Virus record (IMG/VR): IMGVR_UViG_3300044993_000544 | Location: 1 to 52,266 of that record | Source of the DNA: a virus | Reading direction: 5' to 3' (one strand) | Length of the DNA stretch: 52,266 nt | Shown: positions 34,725-43,776 of the stretch, piece by piece | Numbering within the stretch: position 1 is the first letter of the stretch | Layout: every line of letters begins with the position of its first letter | Made by a program: the position numbers and the translations under genes | The notes under the pieces: generated by a model | Seen by the model: the letters and a program-made list of their open reading frames with translations, nothing else | Databases searched by the model: none | Told to the model about the DNA's origin: nothing

Positions 34725-35002
34725 TTTCTCCCATATATATATTTTGAAATGTTGATTGAAATAGTATGTGGTAAACCATCATCGCGAGAGCCTTCATATT
34801 TCTTTTCAATCCAAGAAACACCTCCGGACAACTCTTGATTAAAGCTTCGACATTTAGGACATTCAGTTGGTGGTACTTTTTCAATTTGATCATCGATTTT
34901 ACCATTTAGTTTATCTGTACCTACTATAATCATATCATTCTCAGTATAGTAAAAATGTGACTTACACCAAGGATTTCTACAAATTGATTTCATTTGTTCC
35001 AT
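34718..35002 (-). CDS. Small zinc-binding protein
   Basis: 94 residues with two Cys pairs, CRNPWC near the N-terminus and CPKC after PPTE, about 42 residues apart, as in a zinc ribbon. The rest, SFNQELSGGVSWIEKKYEGS and PHTISINISKYIYGRKW, is conserved-looking but not assignable. Coupled to the 287-residue gene downstream. The exact AT box lies three bases before its start codon. Confidence 0.65.
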   Translation of the reverse strand: MEQMKSICRNPWCKSHFYYTENDMIIVGTDKLNGKIDDQIEKVPPTECPKCRSFNQELSGGVSWIEKKYEGSRDDGLPHTISINISKYIYGRKW

Positions 35003-35005
35003 AAA

Positions 35006-35018
35006 TTATATATTAAAA
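35006..35018 (-). promoter_or_regulatory. AT promoter box for the zinc-binding protein gene
   Basis: Minus strand TTTTAATATATAA then TTT and ATG. It follows directly after the terminator at 35020-35045, so one transcript ends where the next begins. Confidence 0.6.
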
Positions 35019-35019
35019 T

Positions 35020-35045
35020 AAAAAACCCACCAAATTGGTGGGTTT
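35020..35045 (-). terminator. Terminator of the 151-residue gene
   Basis: CCCACCA-AAT-TGGTGGG hairpin; on the minus strand it is followed by TTTTTTATTTT, which merges into the next promoter box. Confidence 0.75.
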
Positions 35046-35058
35046 CAAATAAATATAT

Positions 35059-35514
35059 TCACTTTATTAAATCTTGACTTATCGCAAAATCATATAAAAT
35101 AGGTAAATTTAAATATTTTCTAAATCCATCTCTAATATCTTTTAATCTCTTAGATTTCTTGAGAACTCTCATAACCATAAAACCAAACTCTTCTTGAAAA
35201 ATTAAATTACACTCTGACCAAGGTTTTTTATAATTATCTAATACGTTCCATTCTTTTGGACCACCGGTTAACCAATATAAACATTTAGCAGGACAAACAT
35301 TTTCAATTAATTCAAAACTGAATTCTTGATTCCATAATTTTTCGTCATAAATGTTTGATCTCATTAGAATTGCTATTGCTTCAGCTATGTCTGTTGTTAC
35401 TTGATCACCAATTTCAAAAAATGTTTCACCGGTCACTTCAGTAGTAATAACAACTTGATTTTGATGATTTTTGTAATTTTCATTGTAATCGGTATTTAAT
35501 TTTTTTCTTTTCAT
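35059..35514 (-). CDS. Protein of unknown function
   Basis: 151 residues, not recognised. Lys/Asn-rich N-terminus, then VVITTEVTGETFFEIGDQVT, a helical part with two Cys (ENVCPAKCLYWLTGGPKEWN), and a basic C-terminal half (MVMRVLKKSKRLKDIRDGFR). Ends before a clear terminator. Lies 26 bases downstream of the Trp/Gly-repeat gene. Confidence 0.6.
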   Translation of the reverse strand: MKRKKLNTDYNENYKNHQNQVVITTEVTGETFFEIGDQVTTDIAEAIAILMRSNIYDEKLWNQEFSFELIENVCPAKCLYWLTGGPKEWNVLDNYKKPWSECNLIFQEEFGFMVMRVLKKSKRLKDIRDGFRKYLNLPILYDFAISQDLIK

Positions 35515-35540
35515 AGAGAAAAATTTGATTTTTTTATATC

Positions 35541-35828
35541 TTAAACAGATTTAATTCCACTAATGAATTTGCCTTTGAAAATACCTCCTTCAAAAATTCC
35601 ATTCATCCATGTGCCATAAAAAGTTCCTGATTTCCAAATTCCATAATACCAGATTCCAGAGTAATAATTACCTGAGTTCCAAATTAGTGTCCGATTCTTG
35701 ATTTCAATATCAGCATCTTCAAACTCTGAATCGATAAGCCAACTGAGGTTATTCTCCTCTAAGATTTGCTCAATTTTATTTTGGTTATAAATCCTTTTAC
35801 CCGAATATTCAAGACATCTATATCTCAT
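35541..35828 (-). CDS. Small protein with W/F-x-x-G repeats
   Basis: 95 residues. Residues ~50-92 contain about eight short units of the form (I/T)W-x-x-G or (I/T)F-x-x-G (LIWNSGNYYSGIWYYGIW and then KSGTFYGTWMNGIFEGGIF), similar in style to MORN or pentapeptide-type beta-ladder repeats. The N-terminal 48 residues are an unrecognised helical domain. A GCGAATATATAAA box lies nine bases upstream of the start. Probably a small binding or structural protein. Confidence 0.6.
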   Translation of the reverse strand: MRYRCLEYSGKRIYNQNKIEQILEENNLSWLIDSEFEDADIEIKNRTLIWNSGNYYSGIWYYGIWKSGTFYGTWMNGIFEGGIFKGKFISGIKSV

Positions 35829-35837
35829 AATTCATGA

Positions 35838-35850
35838 TTTATATATTCGC
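35838..35850 (-). promoter_or_regulatory. AT promoter box for the W/F-x-x-G repeat gene
   Basis: Minus strand GCGAATATATAAA; variant of the common box with a GCG lead. Confidence 0.4.
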
Positions 35851-35912
35851 TATTCTGGCTAAAAAATAACTTGATTTTAAAAATTTTAAGATTTTTTACG
35901 GATCAGAAATAA

Positions 35913-35946
35913 AAAAAACACCGAATCTAAAATGATCTGGTGTTTA
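35913..35946 (-). terminator. Probable terminator of the 134-residue gene
   Basis: On the minus strand AAACACC ... GGTGTTT with a 20-base interior that partly pairs (AGATC/GATTC region), followed by a T run. Confidence 0.55.
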
Positions 35947-36001
35947 AGTTAAGTTTATACGGAGCCGATTTCTTTAATTTAGTAACACAAAGTCAGCCAA
36001 T

Positions 36002-36406
36002 TTAGTTATTATTTTTCAAATATCTTTTTTCTTCTTCAGTTAAAGAATCGATGCCATTTTCATTAATCTTATCTAAGATAGCATCAATATCAAGTTTATT
36101 AAAGCCGGCATTATTAGGCTTTAATTTTTGACTTTTAAATTTGATGGGCTTCATATCGAGAACTTCAACCAAAAAAGTTATTTCCCACATGACTCTAAGA
36201 GGATTATCACTATATACAGCAGCTACAGTTTCAAAAGTTTTTGAGTCTAAGTACAACTTATCGACACCTTTATCTTTCATTTTAGCTAATTTCTCATGAC
36301 ACAACTCATCATTAAGACCGTTATCAATCAAAAGTTTTTCGATATTCTCTGGTTTAATGTTAGATAAATCGATTAAAATTAGATTCTTTAATATGTCGTA
36401 CATCAT
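36002..36406 (-). CDS. Small acidic/basic helical protein of unknown function
   Basis: 134 residues. N-terminal helical part MMYDILKNLILIDLSNIKPE, middle YLDSKTFETVAAVYSDNPLR, and a C-terminal motif DIDAILDKINENGIDSLTEE followed by EKRYLKN, which resembles the short C-terminal tail of some Bacteroidota rhomboid and other membrane proteins (ID.ILDKI...G.DSLT.EEK..L). Whether this tail was borrowed from a host protein is not clear. CTTATATTTGTTATATG lies just upstream of the start. Confidence 0.6.
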   Translation of the reverse strand: MMYDILKNLILIDLSNIKPENIEKLLIDNGLNDELCHEKLAKMKDKGVDKLYLDSKTFETVAAVYSDNPLRVMWEITFLVEVLDMKPIKFKSQKLKPNNAGFNKLDIDAILDKINENGIDSLTEEEKRYLKNNN

Positions 36407-36475
36407 ATAACAAATATAAGGAGTTTTTTGAATTTACCAAACTAAATTAAATGATTTTTTTTTTGAAGTATAAAA

Positions 36476-36487
36476 ATTAATATATAA
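36476..36487 (+). promoter_or_regulatory. AT promoter box for the 893-residue gene
   Basis: ATTAATATATAA, 22 bases before the ATG at 36510. Confidence 0.45.
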
Positions 36488-36509
36488 CTAAAATAAATAT
36501 TGCGAATAT

Positions 36510-39191
36510 ATGAAGTATTTAAAAAATAGAAAAGAATTTTTAACAGATTTTATAAAATACAAAGAATTCTACAACTATAAATCACAAGACTTAGAGTCTT
36601 CCGCATTAGTTAAAGAAGTCTTAGAAAATGATATAACTTGGGGTGGTTCTTTGTTAGGTAGATTAATAAATTCAACTATTCGCAAAGTCATTATTGGTAC
36701 TAAAATACTTAGAATAAATCCATTATTAAAAAAGCTAAAATATCAACTCGAGTCTTTAGAAGTAGATTATTTAAATAAAGAAAAAGAAATATTTCGAAAA
36801 GCGATTATTTATGCTTTATTTGAGAATATTAAAAAGGCCGCTATGAAGCCTGAGCCACTTGATTTGTTTCTGAAAAATGGTGGCTTAATTGATCAATTAG
36901 TTAATGAATTAGATGAAATAAATGAGTTCCCAGAAAAAGAAGCATTAAAAAACCAAATTGAACAATTTAGAAAAGACTTAGAAGAACTTAGAGAAAGTGG
37001 AAATGTTGAAATTGAAAGAGAAGATGATGATGAAGATATAGAAAATGAAGACTTAGAAGTTGATGAACCAAAAGAAAAATTCAAGACTTCAGTGGTTCAA
37101 ATTTTTAAGTCCGTTATTTCATTACATAATTTATTAAACAAAAATCTTAATAAACCAACCGAACAAAAAGAGACCACACCAGAAAAGAATAAATTTAAGA
37201 TTGGTGGTATTTACACATACACAAATAAAAATGGAGAAAAGAAAAAAGCAAAATTAATTTCATTTACCAATCAAGTCGGTATTGGTAATGATAAACAATT
37301 TATTACAAAAGATGATGTTAAGAAAGGAAAGCTTGGTAATCCAAATAGTGTATTTGTGGAATTGTTAGACGATTCTGGTAAATCGTTGCCAAATAATCCG
37401 ACTATGGAAGTTGACATCAAAAATCTTTCAATTGATAGCTCTTCAAGCGGTACAGGTGATGTTAAAAAAACAAAAATATTTAATAAAAACGAAAAATTTA
37501 TATTTGAGTCAATTGAAGATACAAAAGCGAAGATCGCTTATAATAATTTAGTAAAATATTATAAATCATCTAATATTTCTAATTATGTAAAAATGATTCA
37601 AGATATGATTGACGGTTCAAAAACAGAACAAAAAACCGGCATTGAATGGGCGGGCATAATTTGGCCAACAGAAGGTACTGTAAATTCAAAAATAATCTAT
37701 ATTGGTAAACAATTAATAAATAATCTTAAAACTAATGGTAAACCACTTGAATCAAGTGAATTGGTTGTTGAAGCCGTTAAATTTAGTGATGTGGCCAAAT
37801 CCATTTCTTTGTTTTGTAAACCCATTTTAGGTTTCAAAAATTCACCGGAATTAATAAAAATGATGGAAGGTCTAAGCGAAGACATCCAATCTATCATAGA
37901 TTCTTTCGACTCAATGCAAGAAACATTACCAAGAATTTCTGAAGAAAAACCAAAGAAAGAAAAATTCTTATCATCATATAAAGAATTCATGAGAATAAAT
38001 GAATCAGATAGTGATAAAAAAGGAGATAAAAATCCTGTTTTTGAAGTATATAGAAAAAATTTTTCCAAAGAAGATGAGTCAATCTGGATTGCTTCAAAAG
38101 AAGAAAAATATAGCATGAATTCTAAATTCAAGAATATAAAGATAAACATCGATACTACTCAAAATGTAGATCCGATAATAAAGATAGTCGATATTTTTGG
38201 AGACGCTTATAATATTTTTGTCACACCACAAATACCGTCCGGTCGTCCAAATGGTCGAGTTTCACAGAAAACTTGGAGAGAATATAAATACTTAGGTAAA
38301 GGCACCGGAGATTGGCAACCAGATAGAGCCCCGAATGGCCCATTTGCAATAAAGGTTGTTCTTGATAAATGGAAGAAGGGAGTTATGACAATTTTACAAA
38401 ATCCCTCTCTTCGTAAAATATTCGCCAATCCTAACTTATCTATAAATGGTAATCCAGGTGCAGGTCAAGTACTATTTAATTTTATTAATGATATGTTAGA
38501 TGATGACGCTTTGAAGGATTATGATGCCGCTAGAAGAAAATTATTAACAAAATATTTTAACATTGCTGAAGATAAAGCTAACATAAAACCAGCTCAGGCT
38601 ACAATGGAAGGTAAAGAAGTTCCTAAAGATGAAGTAGTAGTGAATCAAACTGTATTATCAGAGCTTAGACCATTTAGTATATCTAAATCGGAATTTGATA
38701 AACACTCATATTTGATACTGAATTATGATGAAGATGGTAAAAAGCATACAATGGTAATGTATATCATGGGTACCTTTGTTGATAATAATAATAAAAAAAT
38801 AGTAGCTTTCAAATATCAGATTGGTTATAAAGATCTTTTTAAATATTTATTATCTAAGAAATTTAAATCTCCAGAACAAGATCTTATAGATAAACTTGGT
38901 GAAAATGGTAAAATTAATATAGGATTCTTTGAAGGTGAATCTTTAAGAGGAACCTTTAATATGAAGACTCAAGAGCTAAATGAATTTATTAATAAAGTAG
39001 AGCTCAAAGATAAAGAGATTAAGATAGTTAAAGGATTCATATTAAATATTCCAAAGGATAAAAATAATAAGTATGTTATGGAGATTGTTAAAATAGAACC
39101 AGGTAAAGATATTATCACCGACAAAATGAGACCTAAGTATGATAAGTCTATTGGACTTAGTGATATAAAAGAAAAGTATAACAAAAAATAA
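36510..39191 (+). CDS. Large tagged putative internal virion protein
   Basis: 893 residues. N-terminus MKYLKNRKEFLTDFIKYKEF has a tag-like start. Features in order: helical region, acidic segment around 165-190 (EREDDDEDIENEDLEVDEPK), a KGGIYTYTNKNGEKKKAKLI-type beta module near 230, a second tag-like stretch FLSSYKEFMRINESDSD near 487-503, and a mixed alpha/beta C-terminal half. The internal tag-like stretch raises the idea of proteolytic processing into parts. No enzyme family recognised. The stop codon overlaps the ATG of the next tagged gene by one base (TAATG), so translation is coupled. Confidence 0.72.
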   Translation: MKYLKNRKEFLTDFIKYKEFYNYKSQDLESSALVKEVLENDITWGGSLLGRLINSTIRKVIIGTKILRINPLLKKLKYQLESLEVDYLNKEKEIFRKAIIYALFENIKKAAMKPEPLDLFLKNGGLIDQLVNELDEINEFPEKEALKNQIEQFRKDLEELRESGNVEIEREDDDEDIENEDLEVDEPKEKFKTSVVQIFKSVISLHNLLNKNLNKPTEQKETTPEKNKFKIGGIYTYTNKNGEKKKAKLISFTNQVGIGNDKQFITKDDVKKGKLGNPNSVFVELLDDSGKSLPNNPTMEVDIKNLSIDSSSSGTGDVKKTKIFNKNEKFIFESIEDTKAKIAYNNLVKYYKSSNISNYVKMIQDMIDGSKTEQKTGIEWAGIIWPTEGTVNSKIIYIGKQLINNLKTNGKPLESSELVVEAVKFSDVAKSISLFCKPILGFKNSPELIKMMEGLSEDIQSIIDSFDSMQETLPRISEEKPKKEKFLSSYKEFMRINESDSDKKGDKNPVFEVYRKNFSKEDESIWIASKEEKYSMNSKFKNIKINIDTTQNVDPIIKIVDIFGDAYNIFVTPQIPSGRPNGRVSQKTWREYKYLGKGTGDWQPDRAPNGPFAIKVVLDKWKKGVMTILQNPSLRKIFANPNLSINGNPGAGQVLFNFINDMLDDDALKDYDAARRKLLTKYFNIAEDKANIKPAQATMEGKEVPKDEVVVNQTVLSELRPFSISKSEFDKHSYLILNYDEDGKKHTMVMYIMGTFVDNNNKKIVAFKYQIGYKDLFKYLLSKKFKSPEQDLIDKLGENGKINIGFFEGESLRGTFNMKTQELNEFINKVELKDKEIKIVKGFILNIPKDKNNKYVMEIVKIEPGKDIITDKMRPKYDKSIGLSDIKEKYNKK

Positions 39192-39760
39192 TGAAACATT
39201 TATCTAATTATAATAAATTTATTTCTGAGAAATATCAGTTAGACGCAAATGATGATCCTGAGATTGCCTCTCAAAAGAAATCTTTTAATGATTTAGAAGA
39301 AAACATCACTGAGTATAATCTTAAAAAAGTAAATTTAGATAATATCTATAAGACTTATACTGATGATAAAGATTTAATTAATAAGTTAAAAGATCAGAAA
39401 CTAATTGAGGTAGATAATAGTAATACAAAAACTATTAAATTTACAAATCCTCTACTAGCCATACATGCTCAGATATCACGAAAAATGAGAAAAATAATGG
39501 ATATTGAGAAGTTAATTAAAACAGATCAACAAACAATAACGAATAAAAAAGATGCTTCAAAAGGGAACAAGGATCTGATGGATAATTTGAAACAAGAAAT
39601 TAAAGAAATTGAAGAAAAAATAGCATCTAAGAAAACCGAAATCCAAAAACTTAATTCTGAAATCATTATCTTGAAAAAACAGATCGACTCGGAAATAGCT
39701 AAAATAAAGAAACAACTTATTGACTCTCAACGAAGAATCAATAAAGAACAATCAACATAA
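39191..39760 (+). CDS. Tagged coiled-coil protein
   Basis: 189 residues. N-terminus MKHLSNYNKFISEKYQLD has the tag with an ISE site. The C-terminal ~90 residues are a long Lys/Glu coiled coil (LKQEIKEIEEKIASKKTEIQ). Starts one base inside the stop codon of the 893-residue gene, so the two products are probably made together and may interact. Followed by a hairpin terminator and then the sheath gene. Confidence 0.7.
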   Translation: MKHLSNYNKFISEKYQLDANDDPEIASQKKSFNDLEENITEYNLKKVNLDNIYKTYTDDKDLINKLKDQKLIEVDNSNTKTIKFTNPLLAIHAQISRKMRKIMDIEKLIKTDQQTITNKKDASKGNKDLMDNLKQEIKEIEEKIASKKTEIQKLNSEIIILKKQIDSEIAKIKKQLIDSQRRINKEQST

Positions 39761-39765
39761 TTGTT

Positions 39766-39797
39766 AAAAAAAGAAAAAATATGATTTTTCTTTTTTT
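39766..39797 (+). terminator. A/T-rich hairpin terminator before the sheath gene
   Basis: AAAAAAAGAAAAA / TTTTTCTTTTTTT perfect 13-bp arms with a 5-6 base loop; the second arm doubles as the T run. Confidence 0.6.
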
Positions 39798-39829
39798 ATA
39801 TATATGTTAAACAAAAATAATTATACATT

Positions 39830-42800
39830 ATGGCAATTCAAATTGGAAAATACAAGAGACCAGGTATCTTTATAGAGGAGTTTGATAATTCAGTAATTAC
39901 CAGTCCTACTGTACAAGGTGTCACATCAATGATATTGGGTTTTTCAAAAAAAGGTCCAGTAAACACACCGGTACTTTTACAAAACATAAATGATTTAGAA
40001 TCCATCTTCGGTTCTATTGATAGAAACCTTGAGAGAAAAGGCAGCTTCTTCCATAGAACTATAAGTAAAATGCTTGAATCAACTCCAGTCTATGCGATCA
40101 ACTTGTTGTTAACTGATGATACTTTAGATAAAATTGAATATCGATCTCTTTCATCGGCTACTGATAAATCTAACGATGTTGAACAACTGGGCGCTTATAG
40201 AAGATTTTTTGATACTACCGGTTTTTGGAAAAGAGATACTGAGTCATTTATTGATATTACTAAATCAAATGTAGGCTATAATAACAGAGTTTTAAATTTT
40301 ACAAATTTATCAGATCGATATATTACCATATTCATATTCAAAACTAGAATGAAAGGTTTCGATAGAAGTTTAATTGAATGGTACGGTTCTGTTGAAAAAA
40401 TGCCAAATTATGTAAATCAAACTGATTGGGCTTCTGATTATATGGTAGATGTTATAGTTGTTGGTGGTGATTGGTCAAATTATCAAGAATTGTCAATTGA
40501 TCCAAGATGGTCTCAATATTTCTCACCTAAGGGTTTGAAAAAAGATCAAATTTATAACTTTACTAATGATAGAAATGTAACATTATTATCTTTCTACGAA
40601 GGCTTATCTTTAATTCCTTATTTCAGAGATACTAACGGTAGAAATATTTTTATTGAAACAGTAATTAACCAAGACACCGACAGAACAGGTCTATTCTGTG
40701 CTTTCAATACTGATTTGTTTGAAACAGAATATACTAACGGACTAGTTGATTTAATTGGTAATAATTTAGTAGGCAGTACTGCTTCATCGATCAACTTCTT
40801 ATCTTATAACGATGTTATTATGGAGACCGTATCATTCACAAATACATACCTTGATAGACCAGGTAATGTTGCGGCTATTGACAGCACCTCCATTGGTGTA
40901 AGAGGTGGGTTTGTAAACAATGGTTCTAGAACTGGCTGGTTTGCTGAAGGATTTGTAGCCGGTGTTAAATTCGATTCTTTATCTTTTACTGCCTCTGCAA
41001 TTAACTTCACATATAGTGTTAGTAATGTTGTTGGTGGCCCGATTGTAGGCTCTACTTCTTCTTATGCTATTATAGGTGGTAATAGAGTTAACGTTACTGG
41101 TACAGCTTCATTTGAATTGGTTCCATCTAATTACCCAAACAACGGAACATTTAGTTCAGTTATTGTGTTAGACTCAACAGGTAATATTACTAAAATTGAT
41201 AATACTATCAATTCAACGAATCCTTCAGTCACACCGACTGATATTGTGTTGGGCTACTTAACAGTTGGTGTGAGTAGTGGATCATTTGTGACTTACTCAT
41301 TTAACCATGTAACTGTTAATAGTTCTGGTTATAAAGAGTTAACTTTTGGTACAGGAAGTAATGACTACTTTATTTCAAATGTTGGTACATCTGGTAATGT
41401 TTCATTGAAGTTCGAATTTAATGACACCGCTTCTACTCCAAGTACTTCAAATTATCATAGATACAGAAGAATTAAATTATTCAACTATTTGATTACACTA
41501 TTAAATTCAAGTAATAAAGATAAAATGGCTATGGTTTATAACTTCTCGACTTTTGAGAAGGTTTCACTTGAAGGTATGCCAATAACAAATATCGTAACTT
41601 CAACAAATGCTAATAAATCGTTTATCATTCAAAACACCGGATTGAGTGTTACGCAATTACAAGATGTTTTAAATGGTAACTTTGTTTTATACAGAATCGA
41701 TGATGAGTTCATTTTGGGTGAAGAAACCATTACTACTAGAAACTCTGCTTTCAATCCTAGTTCCCCAGCAGATGGTGTTGTTGCAAAATACTCACAGTTC
41801 TATATAAGATACAACGACGGTATTATCAACACGGGTGATTACTTCTATTCAAACTATCTTTCAGAAAAAATTAACGAAGTTGAATTTATCAATTCAAATG
41901 GCATGAATTATGTTAGATTCTATGCACCAATTGTTACTTCAAGTTGGCCAATAAATCCAATAGCAATGTTCGGTGATTCATTTATTGTTCCAAATTCAGT
42001 TTTAAACAACGGCATGATCGTAATTTCAAATTCCACACCTGCTACCGCAAGTGGTGGTGAATATTGGTTTGAAGTTGCTCAGAACTTAAATAACGAAGTT
42101 TTACAAAATGTTTCAGTAATATGGAATTGTTCAAAGAAGCACTATTTACAAATGTACTTTGATAGCTCAAATATTTTAAATGTTGCCTTCATGAACTCTA
42201 CACTAAGTGCACCCGAAACAATTGATAATTTGAGCTCAAATACTACAATAGATATACACTCAAATAGAGCCAATTACAAACAAACTATCGAAATTGAAGT
42301 TCCATTGGGATATACTCAAGCACCTAATAAGATTTTAGTTAATGCTGCAAGATATAGTGAGATTAAAGTAGGTGACTTCTTAGAAGCCTACGTAGATACT
42401 ACAACATTAGTACCTGGTCAGGTTCCTAAGAAACTTACTAGAATTTTAAGTAAAAAAATATATGCTGCTGATACATCATTGGTAGAAATTATCTGTGATG
42501 CTAGAATTAATAAGTTATCATACGGTCCAAGTGGTGATCTACAAACTACAAGATATACTTCAATTGAAGATTATATTACTGCATATAAAGCTATTTCTCT
42601 TAAAGGATTTAGAATCAGAGAAGCCTCAATGCCTGATGGTACAGAAGAAAGACAAAACGCTATATTAAATCTTGTTGGTAAAGGTACTCCTTTATTCAGA
42701 GCTATCACAAACAAAGAAGCTTTAGACTTCAGATACTTAGTAGACTCATTTGGTTTAGGCTTAACTGAAAGATCAAAACAACAACTTGTTGATATATGCG

Positions 42801-43624
42801 GTGAAAGGCTTGATGTTTTTGGATTCATAAATATGCCTTCTATGAAGTCATTCAAGAATTCGTCTTCTCCAAGTTTCTTAAAAAATGGCGTATTGAGTAT
42901 TGAGTTTGTTTCAAAAGGTGGTGATCCTGAAAGCAACCCCGCTTTCTTGTACTCATTCGGTGAAGGTAGGGGTACAACAACTGTAGGTTACTTTACTCCT
43001 TACTTAACTGTAAATGATGGTGGTAGACCAACAGATGTCCCACCAGCAATGTTTGTAGCAACTACTTACATGAGAAAACAAATTACCAATGTAACAAATA
43101 TTGTTCCCTGGACAATTGCAGCGGGTACTACAAATGGTAGAATCACTGGTATATCTGGAATTGAAATGGATTTCACACCCCAAGATATTGAGTGGTTAAA
43201 CCAAGCTCAGATGAATCCTATAGTATTCAAGAAAAATCGTGGATATATAATTGAAACTGAGAACACTGCCCAAAGACTCTATAAATCAGCATTATCTTAT
43301 ATTCACGTAAGAGAAGTATTAATTGAACTTGAAAGAGAACTTTCAAGAATGTTGTTAGACTTCCAATGGAAATTTAACACCCCTGAGATTAGATCTGAGA
43401 TTAAATTGAGAGCTGATATTATTTGCGAACAGTATGTAAACAGACAAGGTTTATACAATTACTTCAACAAGTGTGATGAAGAAAATAACACACCTGAAAT
43501 AATTGATAACCAAATTGGTGTTCTTGATACTTATGTAGAACCAATCAAGGGTATGGGAGTTATAGTAAATAACGTTAAAATCCTTAGAACAGGTGCTATT
43601 CAATCAGGTGGATTTATTTCTTAA
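39830..43624 (+). CDS. 18: Tail sheath protein, T4 gp18-like, very long
   Basis: Contractile sheath subunit of 1264 residues, about twice T4 gp18 (659). N-terminal hallmark: GKYKRPGIFIEEFDNSVITS, VQGVTSMILGFSKKGPVNTP and FGSIDRNLERKGSFFHRTIS. The C-terminal sheath domain, starting near residue 990, shows NKEALDFRYLVDSFGLGL, TGISGIEMDFTPQDIEWLNQ and the terminal YIHVREVLIELERELSRMLL. The extra ~600 residues (about 300-900) are Asn/Ser/Thr/Gly-rich beta domains, likely decorating the outside of the sheath. It is alone between two terminators. The fold ends are clear; the role of the insertion is unknown. Confidence 0.92.
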   Translation: MAIQIGKYKRPGIFIEEFDNSVITSPTVQGVTSMILGFSKKGPVNTPVLLQNINDLESIFGSIDRNLERKGSFFHRTISKMLESTPVYAINLLLTDDTLDKIEYRSLSSATDKSNDVEQLGAYRRFFDTTGFWKRDTESFIDITKSNVGYNNRVLNFTNLSDRYITIFIFKTRMKGFDRSLIEWYGSVEKMPNYVNQTDWASDYMVDVIVVGGDWSNYQELSIDPRWSQYFSPKGLKKDQIYNFTNDRNVTLLSFYEGLSLIPYFRDTNGRNIFIETVINQDTDRTGLFCAFNTDLFETEYTNGLVDLIGNNLVGSTASSINFLSYNDVIMETVSFTNTYLDRPGNVAAIDSTSIGVRGGFVNNGSRTGWFAEGFVAGVKFDSLSFTASAINFTYSVSNVVGGPIVGSTSSYAIIGGNRVNVTGTASFELVPSNYPNNGTFSSVIVLDSTGNITKIDNTINSTNPSVTPTDIVLGYLTVGVSSGSFVTYSFNHVTVNSSGYKELTFGTGSNDYFISNVGTSGNVSLKFEFNDTASTPSTSNYHRYRRIKLFNYLITLLNSSNKDKMAMVYNFSTFEKVSLEGMPITNIVTSTNANKSFIIQNTGLSVTQLQDVLNGNFVLYRIDDEFILGEETITTRNSAFNPSSPADGVVAKYSQFYIRYNDGIINTGDYFYSNYLSEKINEVEFINSNGMNYVRFYAPIVTSSWPINPIAMFGDSFIVPNSVLNNGMIVISNSTPATASGGEYWFEVAQNLNNEVLQNVSVIWNCSKKHYLQMYFDSSNILNVAFMNSTLSAPETIDNLSSNTTIDIHSNRANYKQTIEIEVPLGYTQAPNKILVNAARYSEIKVGDFLEAYVDTTTLVPGQVPKKLTRILSKKIYAADTSLVEIICDARINKLSYGPSGDLQTTRYTSIEDYITAYKAISLKGFRIREASMPDGTEERQNAILNLVGKGTPLFRAITNKEALDFRYLVDSFGLGLTERSKQQLVDICGERLDVFGFINMPSMKSFKNSSSPSFLKNGVLSIEFVSKGGDPESNPAFLYSFGEGRGTTTVGYFTPYLTVNDGGRPTDVPPAMFVATTYMRKQITNVTNIVPWTIAAGTTNGRITGISGIEMDFTPQDIEWLNQAQMNPIVFKKNRGYIIETENTAQRLYKSALSYIHVREVLIELERELSRMLLDFQWKFNTPEIRSEIKLRADIICEQYVNRQGLYNYFNKCDEENNTPEIIDNQIGVLDTYVEPIKGMGVIVNNVKILRTGAIQSGGFIS

Positions 43625-43647
43625 ATCATAAAATAAAATAAAATAAT

Positions 43648-43677
43648 AAAAAGACCCAGTCATGGGTCTTTTTTTTT
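43648..43677 (+). terminator. Terminator after the sheath gene
   Basis: AAGACCCA-GTCA-TGGGTCTT hairpin followed by a nine-T run. Confidence 0.85.
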
Positions 43678-43776
43678 GTTTTAAACAATTGTTATTTTTT
43701 TTTATATAAATGAAAAAAAGAGAGAGAATTGATCTCTTTCAATATATAAAAGAAAAAATAAAAAAAAAACTGTTTT

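Noticed and set aside
37697-38149. 150-residue frame antisense to the 893-residue gene, and a similar 121-residue one inside the sheath gene (42571-42936)
   Set aside because: Both are fully covered by strong coding frames on the plus strand and have no promoter box or recognisable motif.
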